DNA of 64,000 nt from NCBI GenBank assembly GCA_026874595.1, contig CM049316.1:31291339-31355338 (forward strand), read 5' to 3'. Below are positions 49,901 through 63,308 of the stretch, in pieces. Position 1 is the first letter of the stretch. Each line of letters starts with the position of its first letter. Position numbers and translations under genes: made by a program. Source of the DNA: Sipunculus nudus (lineage: Eukaryota > Annelida > Sipuncula > Golfingiida > Sipunculidae). Under the pieces are notes generated by a model, which saw only the letters and a list, made by a program, of their open reading frames with translations, was not told the origin of the DNA and made no database searches.

Positions 49901-52900
49901 TGCTTACCATTTGCTTATGCTTTGCTTATTCTTTGCTTATGGCAAAATCACAACAGAAATGCAGCAATTCCCTAAAAATACACACTAATATGACCCATAG
50001 GAAGACAGACGGGTCCCCTGGCTAAACAGCAGTCCCGGTTAGTGAACATTAATATAAAAAATAAGGGCAATATCGTTCAATCAAAACCGCAAATGTATAT
50101 TTCAGCTATTTTTATAAAAGTCATTTATTGATTTCTTGGACCCATTTTTCAATTTTAACACAATTTACCTACAGTGTTTTACTATTTCTGACATTATTAG
50201 ACCACCGCTAAGTCTAAAAATACATTATTGTCTTCAGAAAATATTGTCAAAAAGCAATTATGAAGGCATAATCCCTTTGCTTACACTTTGCTTATGCTTT
50301 GCATTCTTTGCTTACGGCAAAATCACAACGGAAATGGAGCATTTTCCTAAAAATAAACACTGATATGACCCATAGGGAGATAGACGGGGACTCTGACTGC
50401 ACAGCATTCCCGGTTAGTGAACATTAATATCAAAAGTAAGGGCAATATCGTTCAATCAAAACCAGAAATGTATAATTCTGCTTCTTGAAAAAAAATAATT
50501 TATTTATTCCTGGGACCCATTTTCTAATTTTCACAGAATTTACCTACAGTGTTTCACCATTTCTGACGTTATTAGAGCCCCGCAAAGTCTAAAAATACAT
50601 TATTGTCTTCAGAAAATGGTGCCAAAAAGCAATAATGAAGGCATAATCCCTTTGCTTACACTTTGCTTATGCTTTGCTTATTCTTTGCTTACGGCAAAAT
50701 CACAACGGAAATGGAGCATTTTCCTAAAAATAAACACTGATATGACCCATAGGGAGATTGACGGGTCCTCTGGCTGCACAGCGTTCTCGGTTAGTGAACA
50801 TTAATATCAAAAGTAAGGGCAATATCGTTCAATCAAAACCAGAAATGTATATTTCAGGTATTTTTATAAAAGTCATTTATTGATTCCTGGGACCTATTTT
50901 CTAATTTTAAAAGAATTTACCTACAATGTTTCACAATTTCTGACGTTATTAGAGCCCCGCAAAGTCTAAAAATACATTATTGTCTTCAGAAAATGGTGCC
51001 AAAAAGCAATTATGAAGCCATAATCCCTTTGCTTAGACTTTGCTTATGCTTTGCTTATTCTTTGCTTACGGCAAAATCACAACAGAAATGCAGCATTTTT
51101 CTAAAAATACACACTGATATGACCCATAGGGAGACAGACGGGTTCCCTGGCTACACAGCAGTCCCGGTTAGTGAACATTAATATCAAAAATAAGGGCAAT
51201 ATCGTTTAATCAAAACCGCAAATGTATATTTCAGCTATTTTTTATAAAAGTCATTTATTGGTTTCTTGGACCCATTTTCCAATTTTAACACAATTTACCT
51301 ACAGTGTTTTACCATTTCTGACATTATTAGACCCCCGTAAAGTCCAAAAATACATTATTTCTTCAGAAAATGGTGCCAAAAAGCAATTATGAAGGCATAA
51401 TCCCTTTGCTTACCATTTGCTAATGCTTTGCTTATTCTTTGCTTATGGCAAAATCACAACAGAAATGCAGCAATTCCCTAAAAATACACACTAATATGAC
51501 CCATAGGAAGACAGACGGGTCCCCTGGCTACACAGCAGTCCCGGTTAGTGAACATTAATATCAAAAATAAGGGCAATATCGTTCAATCAAAACCGCAAAT
51601 GTATATTTCAGCTATTTTTATAAAAGTCATTTATTGATTTCTTGGACCCATTTTTCAATTTTAACACAATTTACCTACAGTGTTTTACTATTTCTGACAT
51701 TATTAGACCACCGCTAAGTCTAAAAATACATTATTGTCTTCAGAAAATGGTGTCAAAAAGCAATTATGAAGGCATAATCCCTTTGCTTACACTTTGCTTA
51801 TGCTTTGCTTATTCTTTGCTTACGGCAAAATCACAACGGAAATGGAGCATTTTCCTAAAAATAAACACTGATATGACCCATAGGGAGATAGACGGGTCCT
51901 CTGGCTGCAGAGCGTTCCCGGTTAGTGAACATTAATATCAAAAGTATGGGCAATATCGTTCAATCAAAACCAGAAATGTATATTTCAGCTATTTTTATAA
52001 AAGTCATTTATTGATTTCTTGGACCCATTTTTCAATTTTAACACAATTTACCTACAGTGTTTTACTATTTCTGACATTATTAGACCCCCGCGAAGTCTAA
52101 AAATACATTATTGTCTTCAGAAAATGGTGCCAAAAAGCAATTATGAAGGCATAATCCCTATGCTTACACTTTGCTTATGCTTTGCTTATTCTTTGCTTAC
52201 GGCAAAATCACAACGGAAATGCAGCATTTTCCTAAAAGTACACACTGATATGACCCATAGGGAGATAGACGGGTCCTCTGGCTGCAGAGCGTTCCCGGTT
52301 AGTGAACATTAATATCAAAAGTATGGGCAATATCGTTCAATCAAAACCAGAAATGTATATTTCAGCTATTTTTATAAAAGTCATTTATTGATTTCTTGGA
52401 CCCATTTTTCAATTTTAACACAATTTACCTACAGTGTTTTACTATTTCTGACATTATTAGACCCCCGCGAAGTCTAAAAATACATTATTGTATTCAGAAA
52501 ATGGTGCCAAAAAGCAATTATGAAGGCATAATCCCTTTGCTTACACTTTGCTTATGCTTTGCTTATTCTTTGCTTACGGCAAAATCACAACAGAAATGCA
52601 GCATTTTCCTAAAAGTACACACTGATATGACCCATAGGGAGACAGACGGGTTCCCTGGCTACACAGCTGTCCCGGTTAGTGAACATTAATATCAAAAATA
52701 AGGGCAATATCGTTCAATCAAAACCGCAAATGTATATTTCAGCTATTTTTATAAAAGTCATTTATTGGTTTCTTGGACCCATTTTCCAATTTTAACACAA
52801 TTTACCTACAGTGTTTTACCATTTCTGACATTATTAGACCCCCGTAAAGTCCAAAAATACATTATTTCTTCAGAAAATGGTGCCAAAAAGCAATTATGAA

Positions 52901-53071
52901 GGCATAATCCCTTTGCTTACCCTTTGCTTATGCTTTGCTTATTCTTTGCTTATGGCAAAATCACAACAGAAATGCAGCATTTTCCTAAAAATAAACACTG
53001 ATATGACCCATAGGAAGATAGACGGGTACTCTAACTGCACAGCAGTCCCGGTTAGTGAACATTAATATCAA

Positions 53072-53319
53072 TCCCTTTGCTTACCATTTGCTTATGCTGT
53101 GCTTATTCTTTGCTTATGGCAAAATCACAACAGAAATGCAGCATTTTCCTAAAAATACACACTAATATGACACATAGGGAGACAGACGGGTCCCCTGGCT
53201 ACACAGCAGTCCCGGTTAGGGAACAATAATATAAAAAATAAGGGCAATATCGTTCAATCAAAACCGCAAATGTATATTTCAGCTATTTTTATAAAAGTCA
53301 TTTATTGGTTTCTTGGACC
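53072..53319 (+). repeat. Truncated monomer O, HOR copy 7
   Basis: Usual junction. GACACATAGGG near 53169 is private; its partner 3,994 bp later reads GACCCATAGGG. Confidence 0.92.
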
Positions 53320-53536
53320 CCTTGGACGTTATTAGAGCCCCTTGGACGTTATTAGAGCCCCGCAAAGTCTAAAAATACATTATTGTCTTCAGAAAATGGT
53401 GCCAAAAAGCAATTATGAAGGCATAATCCCTTTGCTTAGACTTTGCTTATGTTTAAAAATACATTATTGTCTTCAGAAAATGGTGCCAAAAAGCAATTAT
53501 GAAGGCATAATCCCTTTGCTTAGACTTTGCTTATGC
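53320..53536 (+). repeat. Composite monomer P core, HOR copy 7
   Basis: The 20-bp pair lies at 53320-53359 and the 84-bp pair at 53369-53536. It is followed by J. Confidence 0.95.
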
Positions 53537-56500
53537 TTTGCTTATTCTTTGCTTACGGCAAAATCACAACAGAAATGCAGCATTTTTCTAAAAATACACA
53601 CTGATATGACCCATAGGGAGACAGACGGGTTCCCTGGCTACACAGCAGTCCCGGTTAGTGAACATTAATATCAAAAATAAGGGCAATATCGTTTAATCAA
53701 AACCGCAAATGTATATTTCAGCTATTTTTATAAAAGTCATTTATTGGTTTCTTGGACCCATTTTCCAATTTTAACACAATTTACCTACAGTGTTTTACCA
53801 TTTCTGACATTATTAGACCCCCGTAAAGTCCAAAAATACATTATTTCTTCAGAAAATGGTGCCAAAAAGCAATTATGAAGGCATAATCCCTTTGCTTACC
53901 ATTTGCTTATGCTTTGCTTATTCTTTGCTTATGGCAAAATCACAACAGAAATGCAGCAATTCCCTAAAAATACACACTAATATGACCCATAGGAAGACAG
54001 ACGGGTCCCCTGGCTACACAGCAGTCCCGGTTAGTGAACATTAATATCAAAAATAAGGGCAATATCGTTCAATCAAAACCGCAAATGTATATTTCAGCTA
54101 TTTTTATAAAAGTCATTTATTGATTTCTTGGACCCATTTTTCAATTTTAACACAATTTACCTACAGTGTTTTACTATTTCTGACATTATTAGACCACCGC
54201 TAAGTCTAAAAATACATTATTGTCTTCAGAAAATGGTGTCAAAAAGCAATTATGAAGGCATAATCCCTTTGCTTACACTTTGCTTATGCTTTGCTTATTC
54301 TTTGCTTACGGCAAAATCACAACGGAAATGGAGCATTTTCCTGAAAATAAACACTGATATGACCCATAGGGAGATAGACGGGTCCTCTGGCTGCAGAGCG
54401 TTCCCGGTTAGTGAACATTAATATCAAAAGTATGGGCAATATCGTTCAATCTAAACCAGAAATGTATATTTCAGCTATTTTTATAAAAGTCATTTATTGA
54501 TTTCTTGGACCCATTTTTCAATTTTAATACAATTTACCTACAGTGTTTTACTATTTCTGACATTATTAGACCCCCGCGAAGTCTAAAAATACATTATTGT
54601 CTTCAGAAAATGGTGCCAAAAAGCAATAATGAAGGCATAATCCCTTTGCTTACACTTTGCTTATGCTTTGCTTATTCTTTGCTTACGGCAAAATCACAAC
54701 GGAAATGGAGCATTTTCCTAAAAATAAACACTGATATGACCCATAGGGAGATTGACGGGTCCTCTGGCTGCACAGCGTTCTCGGTTAGTGAACATTAATA
54801 TCAAAAGTAAGGGCAATATCGTTCAATCAAAACCAGAAATGTATATTTCAGGTATTTTTATAAAAGTCATTTATTGATTCCTGGGACCTATTTTCTAATT
54901 TTAAAAGAATTTACCTACAATGTTTCACAATTTCTGACGTTATTAGAGCCTCGCAAAGTCTAAAAATACATTATTGTCTTCAGAAAATGGTGCCAAAAAG
55001 CAATTATGAAGCCATAATCCCTTTGCTTAGACTTTGCTTATGCTTTGCTTATTCTTTGCTTACGGCAAAATCACAACAGAAATGCAGCATTTTTCTAAAA
55101 ATACACACTGATATGACCCATAGGGAGACAGACGGGTTCCCTGGCTACACAGCAGTCCCGGTTAGTGAACATTAATATCAAAAATAAGGGCAATATCGTT
55201 TAATCAAAACCGCAAATGTATATTTCAGCTATTTTTTATAAAAGTCATTTATTGGTTTCTTGGACCCATTTTCCAATTTTAACACAATTTACCTACAGTG
55301 TTTTACCATTTCTGACATTATTAGACCCCCGTAAAGTCCAAAAATACATTATTTCTTCAGAAAATGGTGCCAAAAAGCAATTATGAAGGCATAATCCCTT
55401 TGCTTACCATTTGCTAATGCTTTGCTTATTCTTTGCTTATGGCAAAATCACAACAGAAATGCAGCAATTCCCTAAAAATACACACTAATATGACCCATAG
55501 GAAGACAGACGGGTCCCCTGGCTACACAGCAGTCCCGGTTAGTGAACATTAATATCAAAAATAAGGGCAATATCGTTCAATCAAAACCGCAAATGTATAT
55601 TTCAGCTATTTTTATAAAAGTCATTAATTGATTTCTTGGACCCATTTTTCAATTTTAACACAATTTACCTACAGTGTTTTACTATTTCTGACATTATTAG
55701 ACCACCGCTAAGTCTAAAAATACATTATTGTCTTCAGAAAATGGTGTCAAAAAGCAATTATGAAGGCATAATCCCTTTGCTTACACTTTGCTTATGCTTT
55801 GCTTATTCTTTGCTTACGGCAAAATCACAACGGAAATGGAGCATTTTCCTAAAAATAAACACTGATATGACCCATAGGGAGATAGACGGGTCCTCTGGCT
55901 GCAGAGCGTTCCCGGTTAGTGAACATTAATATCAAAAGTATGGGCAATATCGTTCAATCAAAACCAGAAATGTATATTTCAGCTATTTTTATAAAAGTCA
56001 TTTATTGATTTCTTGGACCCATTTTTCAATTTTAACACAATTTACCTACAGTGTTTTACTATTTCTGACATTATTAGACCCCCGCGAAGTCTAAAAATAC
56101 ATTATTGTCTTCAGAAAATGGTGCCAAAAAGCAATTATGAAGGCATAATCCCTATGCTTACACTTTGCTTATGCTTTGCTTATTCTTTGCTTACGGCAAA
56201 ATCACAACGGAAATGCAGCATTTTCCTAAAAGTACACACTGATATGACCCATAGGGAGATAGACGGGTCCTCTGGCTGCAGAGCGTTCCCGGTTAGTGAA
56301 CATTAATATCAAAAGTATGGGCAATATCGTTCAATCAAAACCAGAAATGTATATTTCAGCTATTTTTATAAAAGTCATTTATTGATTTCTTGGACCCATT
56401 TTTCAATTTTAACACAATTTACCTACAGTGTTTTACTATTTCTGACATTATTAGACCCCCGCGAAGTCTAAAAATACATTATTGTATTCAGAAAATGGTG

Positions 56501-57065
56501 CCAAAAAGCAATTATGAAGGCATAATCCCTTTGCTTACACTTTGCTTATGCTTTGCTTATTCTTTGCTTACGGCAAAATCACAACAGAAATGCAGCATTT
56601 TCCTAAAAGTACACACTGATATGACCCATAGGGAGACAGACGGGTTCCCTGGCTACACAGCTGTCCCGGTTAGTGAACATTAATATCAAAAATAAGGGCA
56701 ATATCGTTCAATCAAAACCGCAAATGTATATTTCAGCTATTTTTATAAAAGTCATTTATTGGTTTCTTGGACCCATTTTCCAATTTTAACACAATTTACC
56801 TACAGTGTTTTACCATTTCTGACATTATTAGACCCCCGTAAAGTCCAAAAATACATTATTTCTTCAGAAAATGGTGCCAAAAAGCAATTATGAAGGCATA
56901 ATCCCTTTGCTTACCCTTTGCTTATGCTTTGCTTATTCTTTGCTTATGGCAAAATCACAACAGAAATGCAGCATTTTCCTAAAAATAAACACTGATATGA
57001 CCCATAGGAAGATAGACGGGTACTCTAACTGCACAGCAGTCCCGGTTAGTGAACATTAATATCAA

Positions 57066-57313
57066 TCTCTTTGCTTACCATTTGCTTATGCTGTGCTTAT
57101 TCTTTGCTTATGGCAAAATCACAACAGAAATGCAGCATTTTCCTAAAAATACACACTAATATGACCCATAGGGAGACAGACGGGTCCCCTGGCTACACAG
57201 CAGTCCCGGTTAGGGAACAATAATATAAAAAATAAGGGCAATATCGTTCAATCAAAACCGCAAATGTATATTTCAGCTATTTTTATAAAAGTCATTTATT
57301 GGTTTCTTGGACC
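57066..57313 (+). repeat. Truncated monomer O, partial HOR copy 8
   Basis: The junction reads ATCAATCTCTTTGC, with one private C-to-T change. Confidence 0.92.
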
Positions 57314-57530
57314 CCTTGGACGTTATTAGAGCCCCTTGGACGTTATTAGAGCCCCGCAAAGTCTAAAAATACATTATTGTCTTCAGAAAATGGTGCCAAA
57401 AAGCAATTATGAAGGCATAATCCCTTTGCTTAGACTTTGCTTATGTTTAAAAATACATTATTGTCTTCAGAAAATGGTGCCAAAAAGCAATTATGAAGGC
57501 ATAATCCCTTTGCTTAGACTTTGCTTATGC
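57314..57530 (+). repeat. Composite monomer P core, partial HOR copy 8
   Basis: The 20-bp pair lies at 57314-57353 and the 84-bp pair at 57363-57530. This is the last P in the window. Confidence 0.95.
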
Positions 57531-58042
57531 TTTGCTTATTCTTTGCTTACGGCAAAATCACAACAGAAATGCAGCATTTTTCTAAAAATACACACTGATA
57601 TGACCCATAGGGAGACAGACGGGTTCCCTGGCTACACAGCAGTCCCGGTTAGTGAACATTAATATCAAAAATAAGGGCAATATCGTTTAATCAAAACCGC
57701 AAATGTATATTTCAGCTATTTTTATAAAAGTCATTTATTGGTTTCTTGGACCCATTTTCCAATTTTAACACAATTTACCTACAGTGTTTTACCATTTCTG
57801 ACATTATTAGACCCCCGTAAAGTCCAAAAATACATTATTTCTTCAGAAAATGGTGCCAAAAAGCAATTATGAAGGCATAATCCCTTTGCTTACCATTTGC
57901 TTATGCTTTGCTTATTCTTTGCTTATGGCAAAATCACAACAGAAATGCAGCAATTCCCTAAAAATACACACTAATATGACCCATAGGAAGACAGACGGGT
58001 CCCCTGGCTACACAGCAGTCCCGGTTAGTGAACATTAATATC

Positions 58043-60675
58043 AAAAATAAGGGCAATATCGTTCAATCAAAACCGCAAATGTATATTTCAGCTATTTTTA
58101 TAAAAGTCATTTATTGATTTCTTGGACCCATTTTTCAATTTTAACACAATTTACCTACAGTGTTTTACTATTTCTGACATTATTAGACCACCGCTAAGTC
58201 TAAAAATACATTATTGTCTTCAGAAAATGGTGTCAAAAAGCAATTATGAAGGCATAATCCCTTTGCTTACACTTTGCTTATGCTTTGCTTATTCTTTGCT
58301 TACGGCAAAATCACAACGGAAATGGAGCATTTTCCTGAAAATAAACACTGATATGACCCATAGGGAGATAGACGGGTCCTCTGGCTGCAGAGCGTTCCCG
58401 GTTAGTGAACATTAATATCAAAAGTATGGGCAATATCGTTCAATCTAAACCAGAAATGTATATTTCAGCTATTTTTATAAAAGTCATTTATTGATTTCTT
58501 GGACCCATTTTTCAATTTTAATACAATTTACCTACAGTGTTTTACTATTTCTGACATTATTAGACCCCCGCGAAGTCTAAAAATACATTATTGTCTTCAG
58601 AAAATGGTGCCAAAAAGCAATTATGAAGGCATAATCCCTTTGCTTACACTTTGCTTATGCTTTGCTTATTCTTTGCTTACGGCAAAATCACAACAGAAAT
58701 GCAGCATTTTCCTAAAAGTACACACTGATATGACCCATAGGGAGACAGACGGGTTCCCTGGCTACACAGCTGTCCCGGTTAGTGAACATTAATATCAAAA
58801 ATAAGGGCAATATCGTTTAATCAAAACCGCAAATGTATATTTCAGCTATTTTTGTAAAAGTCATTTATTGGTTTCTTGGACCCATTTTCCAATTTTAACA
58901 CAATTTACCTACAGTGTTTTACCATTTCTGACATTATTAGACCCCCGTAAAGTCCAAAAATACATTATTTCTTCAGAAAATGGTGCCAAAAAGCAATTAT
59001 GAAGGCATAATCCCTTTGCTTACCATTTGCTTATGCTTTGCTTATTCTTTGCTTATGGCAAAATCACAACAGAAATGCAGCAATTCCCTAAAAATACACA
59101 CTAATATGACCCATAGGAAGACAGACGGGTCCCCTGGCTACACAGCAGTCCCGGTTAGTGAACATTAATATCAAAAATAAGGGCAATATCGTTCAATCAA
59201 AACCGCAAATGTATATTTCAGCTATTTTTATAAAAGTCATTTATTGATTTCTTGGACCCATTTTTTTAATTTTAACACAATTAACCTATTGTTTTTTACC
59301 ATTTCTGACATTATTAGACCCCCGCGAAGTCTAAAAATACATTATTTCTTCAGAAAATGGTGCCAAAAAGCAATTATGAAGGCATAATCCCTTTGCTTAC
59401 CCTTTGCTTATGCTTTGCTTATTCTTTGCTTACGGCAAAATCACAACGGAAATGGAGCATTTTCCTAAAAATAAACACTGATATGACCCATAGGGAGATA
59501 GACGGGGACTCTGACTGCACAGCAGTCCCGGTTAGTGAACATTAATATCAAAAGTAAGGGCAATATCGTTCAATCAAAACCAGAAATGTATAATTCTGCT
59601 ACTTTAAAAAAGTCATTTATTGATTCCTGGGACCTATTTTCTAATTTTAACACAATTTACCTATAGTTTTTTACCATTTCTGACATTTTTAGACCCCAGC
59701 GAAGTCTAAAAATACATTATTTCTTCAGAAAATGGTGCCAAAAAGCAATTATGAAGGCATAATCCCTTTGCTTACACTTTGCTTATGCTTTGCTTATTCT
59801 TTGCTTACGGCAAAATCACAACGGAAATGGAGCATTTTCCTAAAAATAAACACTGATATGACCCATAGGGAGACAGACGGGTTCCCTGGCTACACAGCAG
59901 TCCCGGTTAGTGAACATTTATATCAAAAATAAGGGCAATATCGTTTAATCAAAACCGCAAATGTATATTTCAGCTATTTTTATAAAAGTCATTTATTGGT
60001 TTCTTGGACCCATTTTCCAATTTTAACACAATTTACCTATAGTTTTTTACCATTTCTGACATTATTAGACCCCCGCGAAGTCTAAAAATACATTATTTCT
60101 TCAGAAAATGGTGCCAAAAAGCAATTATGAAGGCATAATCCCTTTGCTTACCCTTTGCTTATGCTTTGCTTATTCTTTGCTTACGGCAAAATCACAACGG
60201 AAATGGAGCATTTTCCTAAAAATAAACACTGATATGACCCATAGGGAGATAGACGGGGACTCTGACTGCACAGCAGTCCCGGTTAGTGAACAGTAATATC
60301 AAAAGTAAGGGCAATATCGTTCAATCAAAACCAGAAATCTATAATTCTTCTACTTTAAAAAAGTCATTTATTTATTCCTGGGACCTATTTTCTAATTTTA
60401 ACACAATTTACCTACAGTGTTTTACTATTTCTGACATTTTTAGACCCCAGCGAAGTCTAAAAATACATTATTTCTTCAGAAAATGGTGCCAAAAAGCAAT
60501 TATGAAGGCATAATCCCTTTGCTTACACTTTGCTTATGCTTTGCTTATTCTTTACTTATGGCAAAATCACAACAGAAATGCAGCATTTTCCTAAAAATAC
60601 ACACTGATATGACCCATAGGGAGACAGACGGGTCCCCTGGCTACACAGCAGTCCCGGTTAGTGAACATTAATATA
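58043..60675 (+). repeat. 2,633-bp seven-monomer HOR of the right domain, unit 1
   Basis: The monomers in order are K' 58227, L/M hybrid 58604, J 58980, and four X-like monomers at 59357, 59732, 60108 and 60483. Private markers are ATTTTTGTAAAAG near 58845, a seven-T run with TTAACCTATTG near 59260, TTTTTAGACCCCAGCG near 59687, GAACATTTATATC near 59914, GAACAGTAATATC near 60288, AATCTATAATTCTTC near 60337, and TTTACTTATGGC near 60551. The left limit is set by the first base where unit 1 and unit 2 differ (TATCAAAA versus TATAAAAA) and is approximate. Confidence 0.9.
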
Positions 60676-63308
60676 AAAAATAAGGGCAATATCGTTCAAT
60701 CAAAACCGCAAATGTATATTTCAGCTATTTTTATAAAAGTCATTTATTGATTTCTTGGACCCATTTTTCAATTTTAACACAATTTACCTACAGTGTTTTA
60801 CTATTTCTGACATTATTAGACCACCGCTAAGTCTAAAAATACATTATTGTCTTCAGAAAATGGTGTCAAAAAGCAATTATGAAGGCATAATCCCTTTGCT
60901 TACACTTTGCTTATGCTTTGCTTATTCTTTGCTTACGGCAAAATCACAACGGAAATGGAGCATTTTCCTGAAAATAAACACTGATATGACCCATAGGGAG
61001 ATAGACGGGTCCTCTGGCTGCAGAGCGTTCCCGGTTAGTGAACATTAATATCAAAAGTATGGGCAATATCGTTCAATCTAAACCAGAAATGTATATTTCA
61101 GCTATTTTTATAAAAGTCATTTATTGATTTCTTGGACCCATTTTTCAATTTTAATACAATTTACCTACAGTGTTTTACTATTTCTGACATTATTAGACCC
61201 CCGCGAAGTCTAAAAATACATTATTGTCTTCAGAAAATGGTGCCAAAAAGCAATTATGAAGGCATAATCCCTTTGCTTACACTTTGCTTATGCTTTGCTT
61301 ATTCTTTGCTTACGGCAAAATCACAACAGAAATGCAGCATTTTCCTAAAAGTACACACTGATATGACCCATAGGGAGACAGACGGGTTCCCTGGCTACAC
61401 AGCTGTCCCGGTTAGTGAACATTAATATCAAAAATAAGGGCAATATCGTTTAATCAAAACCGCAAATGTATATTTCAGCTATTTTTGTAAAAGTCATTTA
61501 TTGGTTTCTTGGACCCATTTTCCAATTTTAACACAATTTACCTACAGTGTTTTACCATTTCTGACATTATTAGACCCCCGTAAAGTCCAAAAATACATTA
61601 TTTCTTCAGAAAATGGTGCCAAAAAGCAATTATGAAGGCATAATCCCTTTGCTTACCATTTGCTTATGCTTTGCTTATTCTTTGCTTATGGCAAAATCAC
61701 AACAGAAATGCAGCAATTCCCTAAAAATACACACTAATATGACCCATAGGAAGACAGACGGGTCCCCTGGCTACACAGCAGTCCCGGTTAGTGAACATTA
61801 ATATCAAAAATAAGGGCAATATCGTTCAATCAAAACCGCAAATGTATATTTCAGCTATTTTTATAAAAGTCATTTATTGATTTCTTGGACCCATTTTTTT
61901 AATTTTAACACAATTAACCTATTGTTTTTTACCATTTCTGACATTATTAGACCCCCGCGAAGTCTAAAAATACATTATTTCTTCAGAAAATGGTGCCAAA
62001 AAGCAATTATGAAGGCATAATCCCTTTGCTTACCCTTTGCTTATGCTTTGCTTATTCTTTGCTTACGGCAAAATCACAACGGAAATGGAGCATTTTCCTA
62101 AAAATAAACACTGATATGACCCATAGGGAGATAGACGGGGACTCTGACTGCACAGCAGTCCCGGTTAGTGAACATTAATATCAAAAGTAAGGGCAATATC
62201 GTTCAATCAAAACCAGAAATGTATAATTCTGCTACTTTAAAAAAGTCATTTATTGATTCCTGGGACCTATTTTCTAATTTTAACACAATTTACCTATAGT
62301 TTTTTACCATTTCTGACATTTTTAGACCCCAGCGAAGTCTAAAAATACATTATTTCTTCAGAAAATGGTGCCAAAAAGCAATTATGAAGGCATAATCCCT
62401 TTGCTTACACTTTGCTTATGCTTTGCTTATTCTTTGCTTACGGCAAAATCACAACGGAAATGGAGCATTTTCCTAAAAATAAACACTGATATGACCCATA
62501 GGGAGACAGACGGGTTCCCTGGCTACACAGCAGTCCCGGTTAGTGAACATTTATATCAAAAATAAGGGCAATATCGTTTAATCAAAACCGCAAATGTATA
62601 TTTCAGCTATTTTTATAAAAGTCATTTATTGGTTTCTTGGACCCATTTTCCAATTTTAACACAATTTACCTATAGTTTTTTACCATTTCTGACATTATTA
62701 GACCCCCGCGAAGTCTAAAAATACATTATTTCTTCAGAAAATGGTGCCAAAAAGCAATTATGAAGGCATAATCCCTTTGCTTACCCTTTGCTTATGCTTT
62801 GCTTATTCTTTGCTTACGGCAAAATCACAACGGAAATGGAGCATTTTCCTAAAAATAAACACTGATATGACCCATAGGGAGATAGACGGGGACTCTGACT
62901 GCACAGCAGTCCCGGTTAGTGAACAGTAATATCAAAAGTAAGGGCAATATCGTTCAATCAAAACCAGAAATCTATAATTCTTCTACTTTAAAAAAGTCAT
63001 TTATTTATTCCTGGGACCTATTTTCTAATTTTAACACAATTTACCTACAGTGTTTTACTATTTCTGACATTTTTAGACCCCAGCGAAGTCTAAAAATACA
63101 TTATTTCTTCAGAAAATGGTGCCAAAAAGCAATTATGAAGGCATAATCCCTTTGCTTACACTTTGCTTATGCTTTGCTTATTCTTTACTTATGGCAAAAT
63201 CACAACAGAAATGCAGCATTTTCCTAAAAATACACACTGATATGACCCATAGGGAGACAGACGGGTCCCCTGGCTACACAGCAGTCCCGGTTAGTGAACA
63301 TTAATATA
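60676..63308 (+). repeat. 2,633-bp seven-monomer HOR of the right domain, unit 2
   Basis: Starts: K' 60860, L/M 61237, J 61613, and X-like 61990, 62365, 62741 and 63116. All the private markers of unit 1 recur at exactly +2,633, for example ATTTTTGTAAAAG near 61478, GAACATTTATATC near 62547 and TTTACTTATGGC near 63184. Apart from the unit edges I saw essentially no differences. Confidence 0.92.

Larger units (their letters stand above)
47983..54609 (+). repeat. HOR copy 7, starts with L/M/A hybrid, ends J-K', 6,627 bp
   Basis: Starts: L/M/A hybrid 47983, B 48359, C 48734, D 49111, E 49488, F 49864, G 50241, H 50616, I 50993, J 51370, K 51747, L 52124, M 52501, N 52877, O after 53072, P 53396 and 53480, J 53856, K' 54233. 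The first monomer combines the L-style TTGTCTTCAG entry, an M-style body (CTAAAAGTACAC, CACAGCTGTCCC) and the A-style exit (TTTATAGAAGTC). D has CCCTTAGCTTAC near 49147 and J has TTTGCTAATGC near 51418; each puts a stop in the usual frame. Confidence 0.9.
50616..54609 (+). repeat. 3,994-bp recent tandem duplication, unit 1
   Basis: This unit runs H, I, J, K, L, M, N, O, P, J, K'. Every monomer start plus 3,994 gives a start in unit 2. Rare variants are shared at the same offset: TTTGCTAATGC at about 51418 and 55412, and CCCTATGCTTAC at about 52157 and 56151. Only a handful of differences were seen. Confidence 0.93.
54610..58603 (+). repeat. 3,994-bp recent tandem duplication, unit 2 (partial HOR copy 8)
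   Basis: Starts: L/H hybrid 54610, I 54987, J 55364, K 55741, L 56118, M 56495, N 56871, O after 57066, P 57390 and 57474, J 57850, K' 58227. The first monomer is entered from an L-type upstream half containing TTTTAATACAATTT and has an H body (GCAATAATGAAGG), which marks the crossover point. Differences from unit 1 are AGAGCCTCGC near 54949, TCATTAATTG near 55623, TCTCTTTGC at 57066 and the GACCCATAGGG noted under O. Confidence 0.93.

Noticed and set aside
50616-63308. Assembly artefact as the explanation of the 3,994- and 2,633-bp duplications
   Set aside because: Not excluded, but not the preferred reading for the 3,994-bp pair: its units carry their own private substitutions and its edges are in-register hybrid monomers, as in real unequal exchange. 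For the 2,633-bp pair the units are almost identical, so only reads could settle it.
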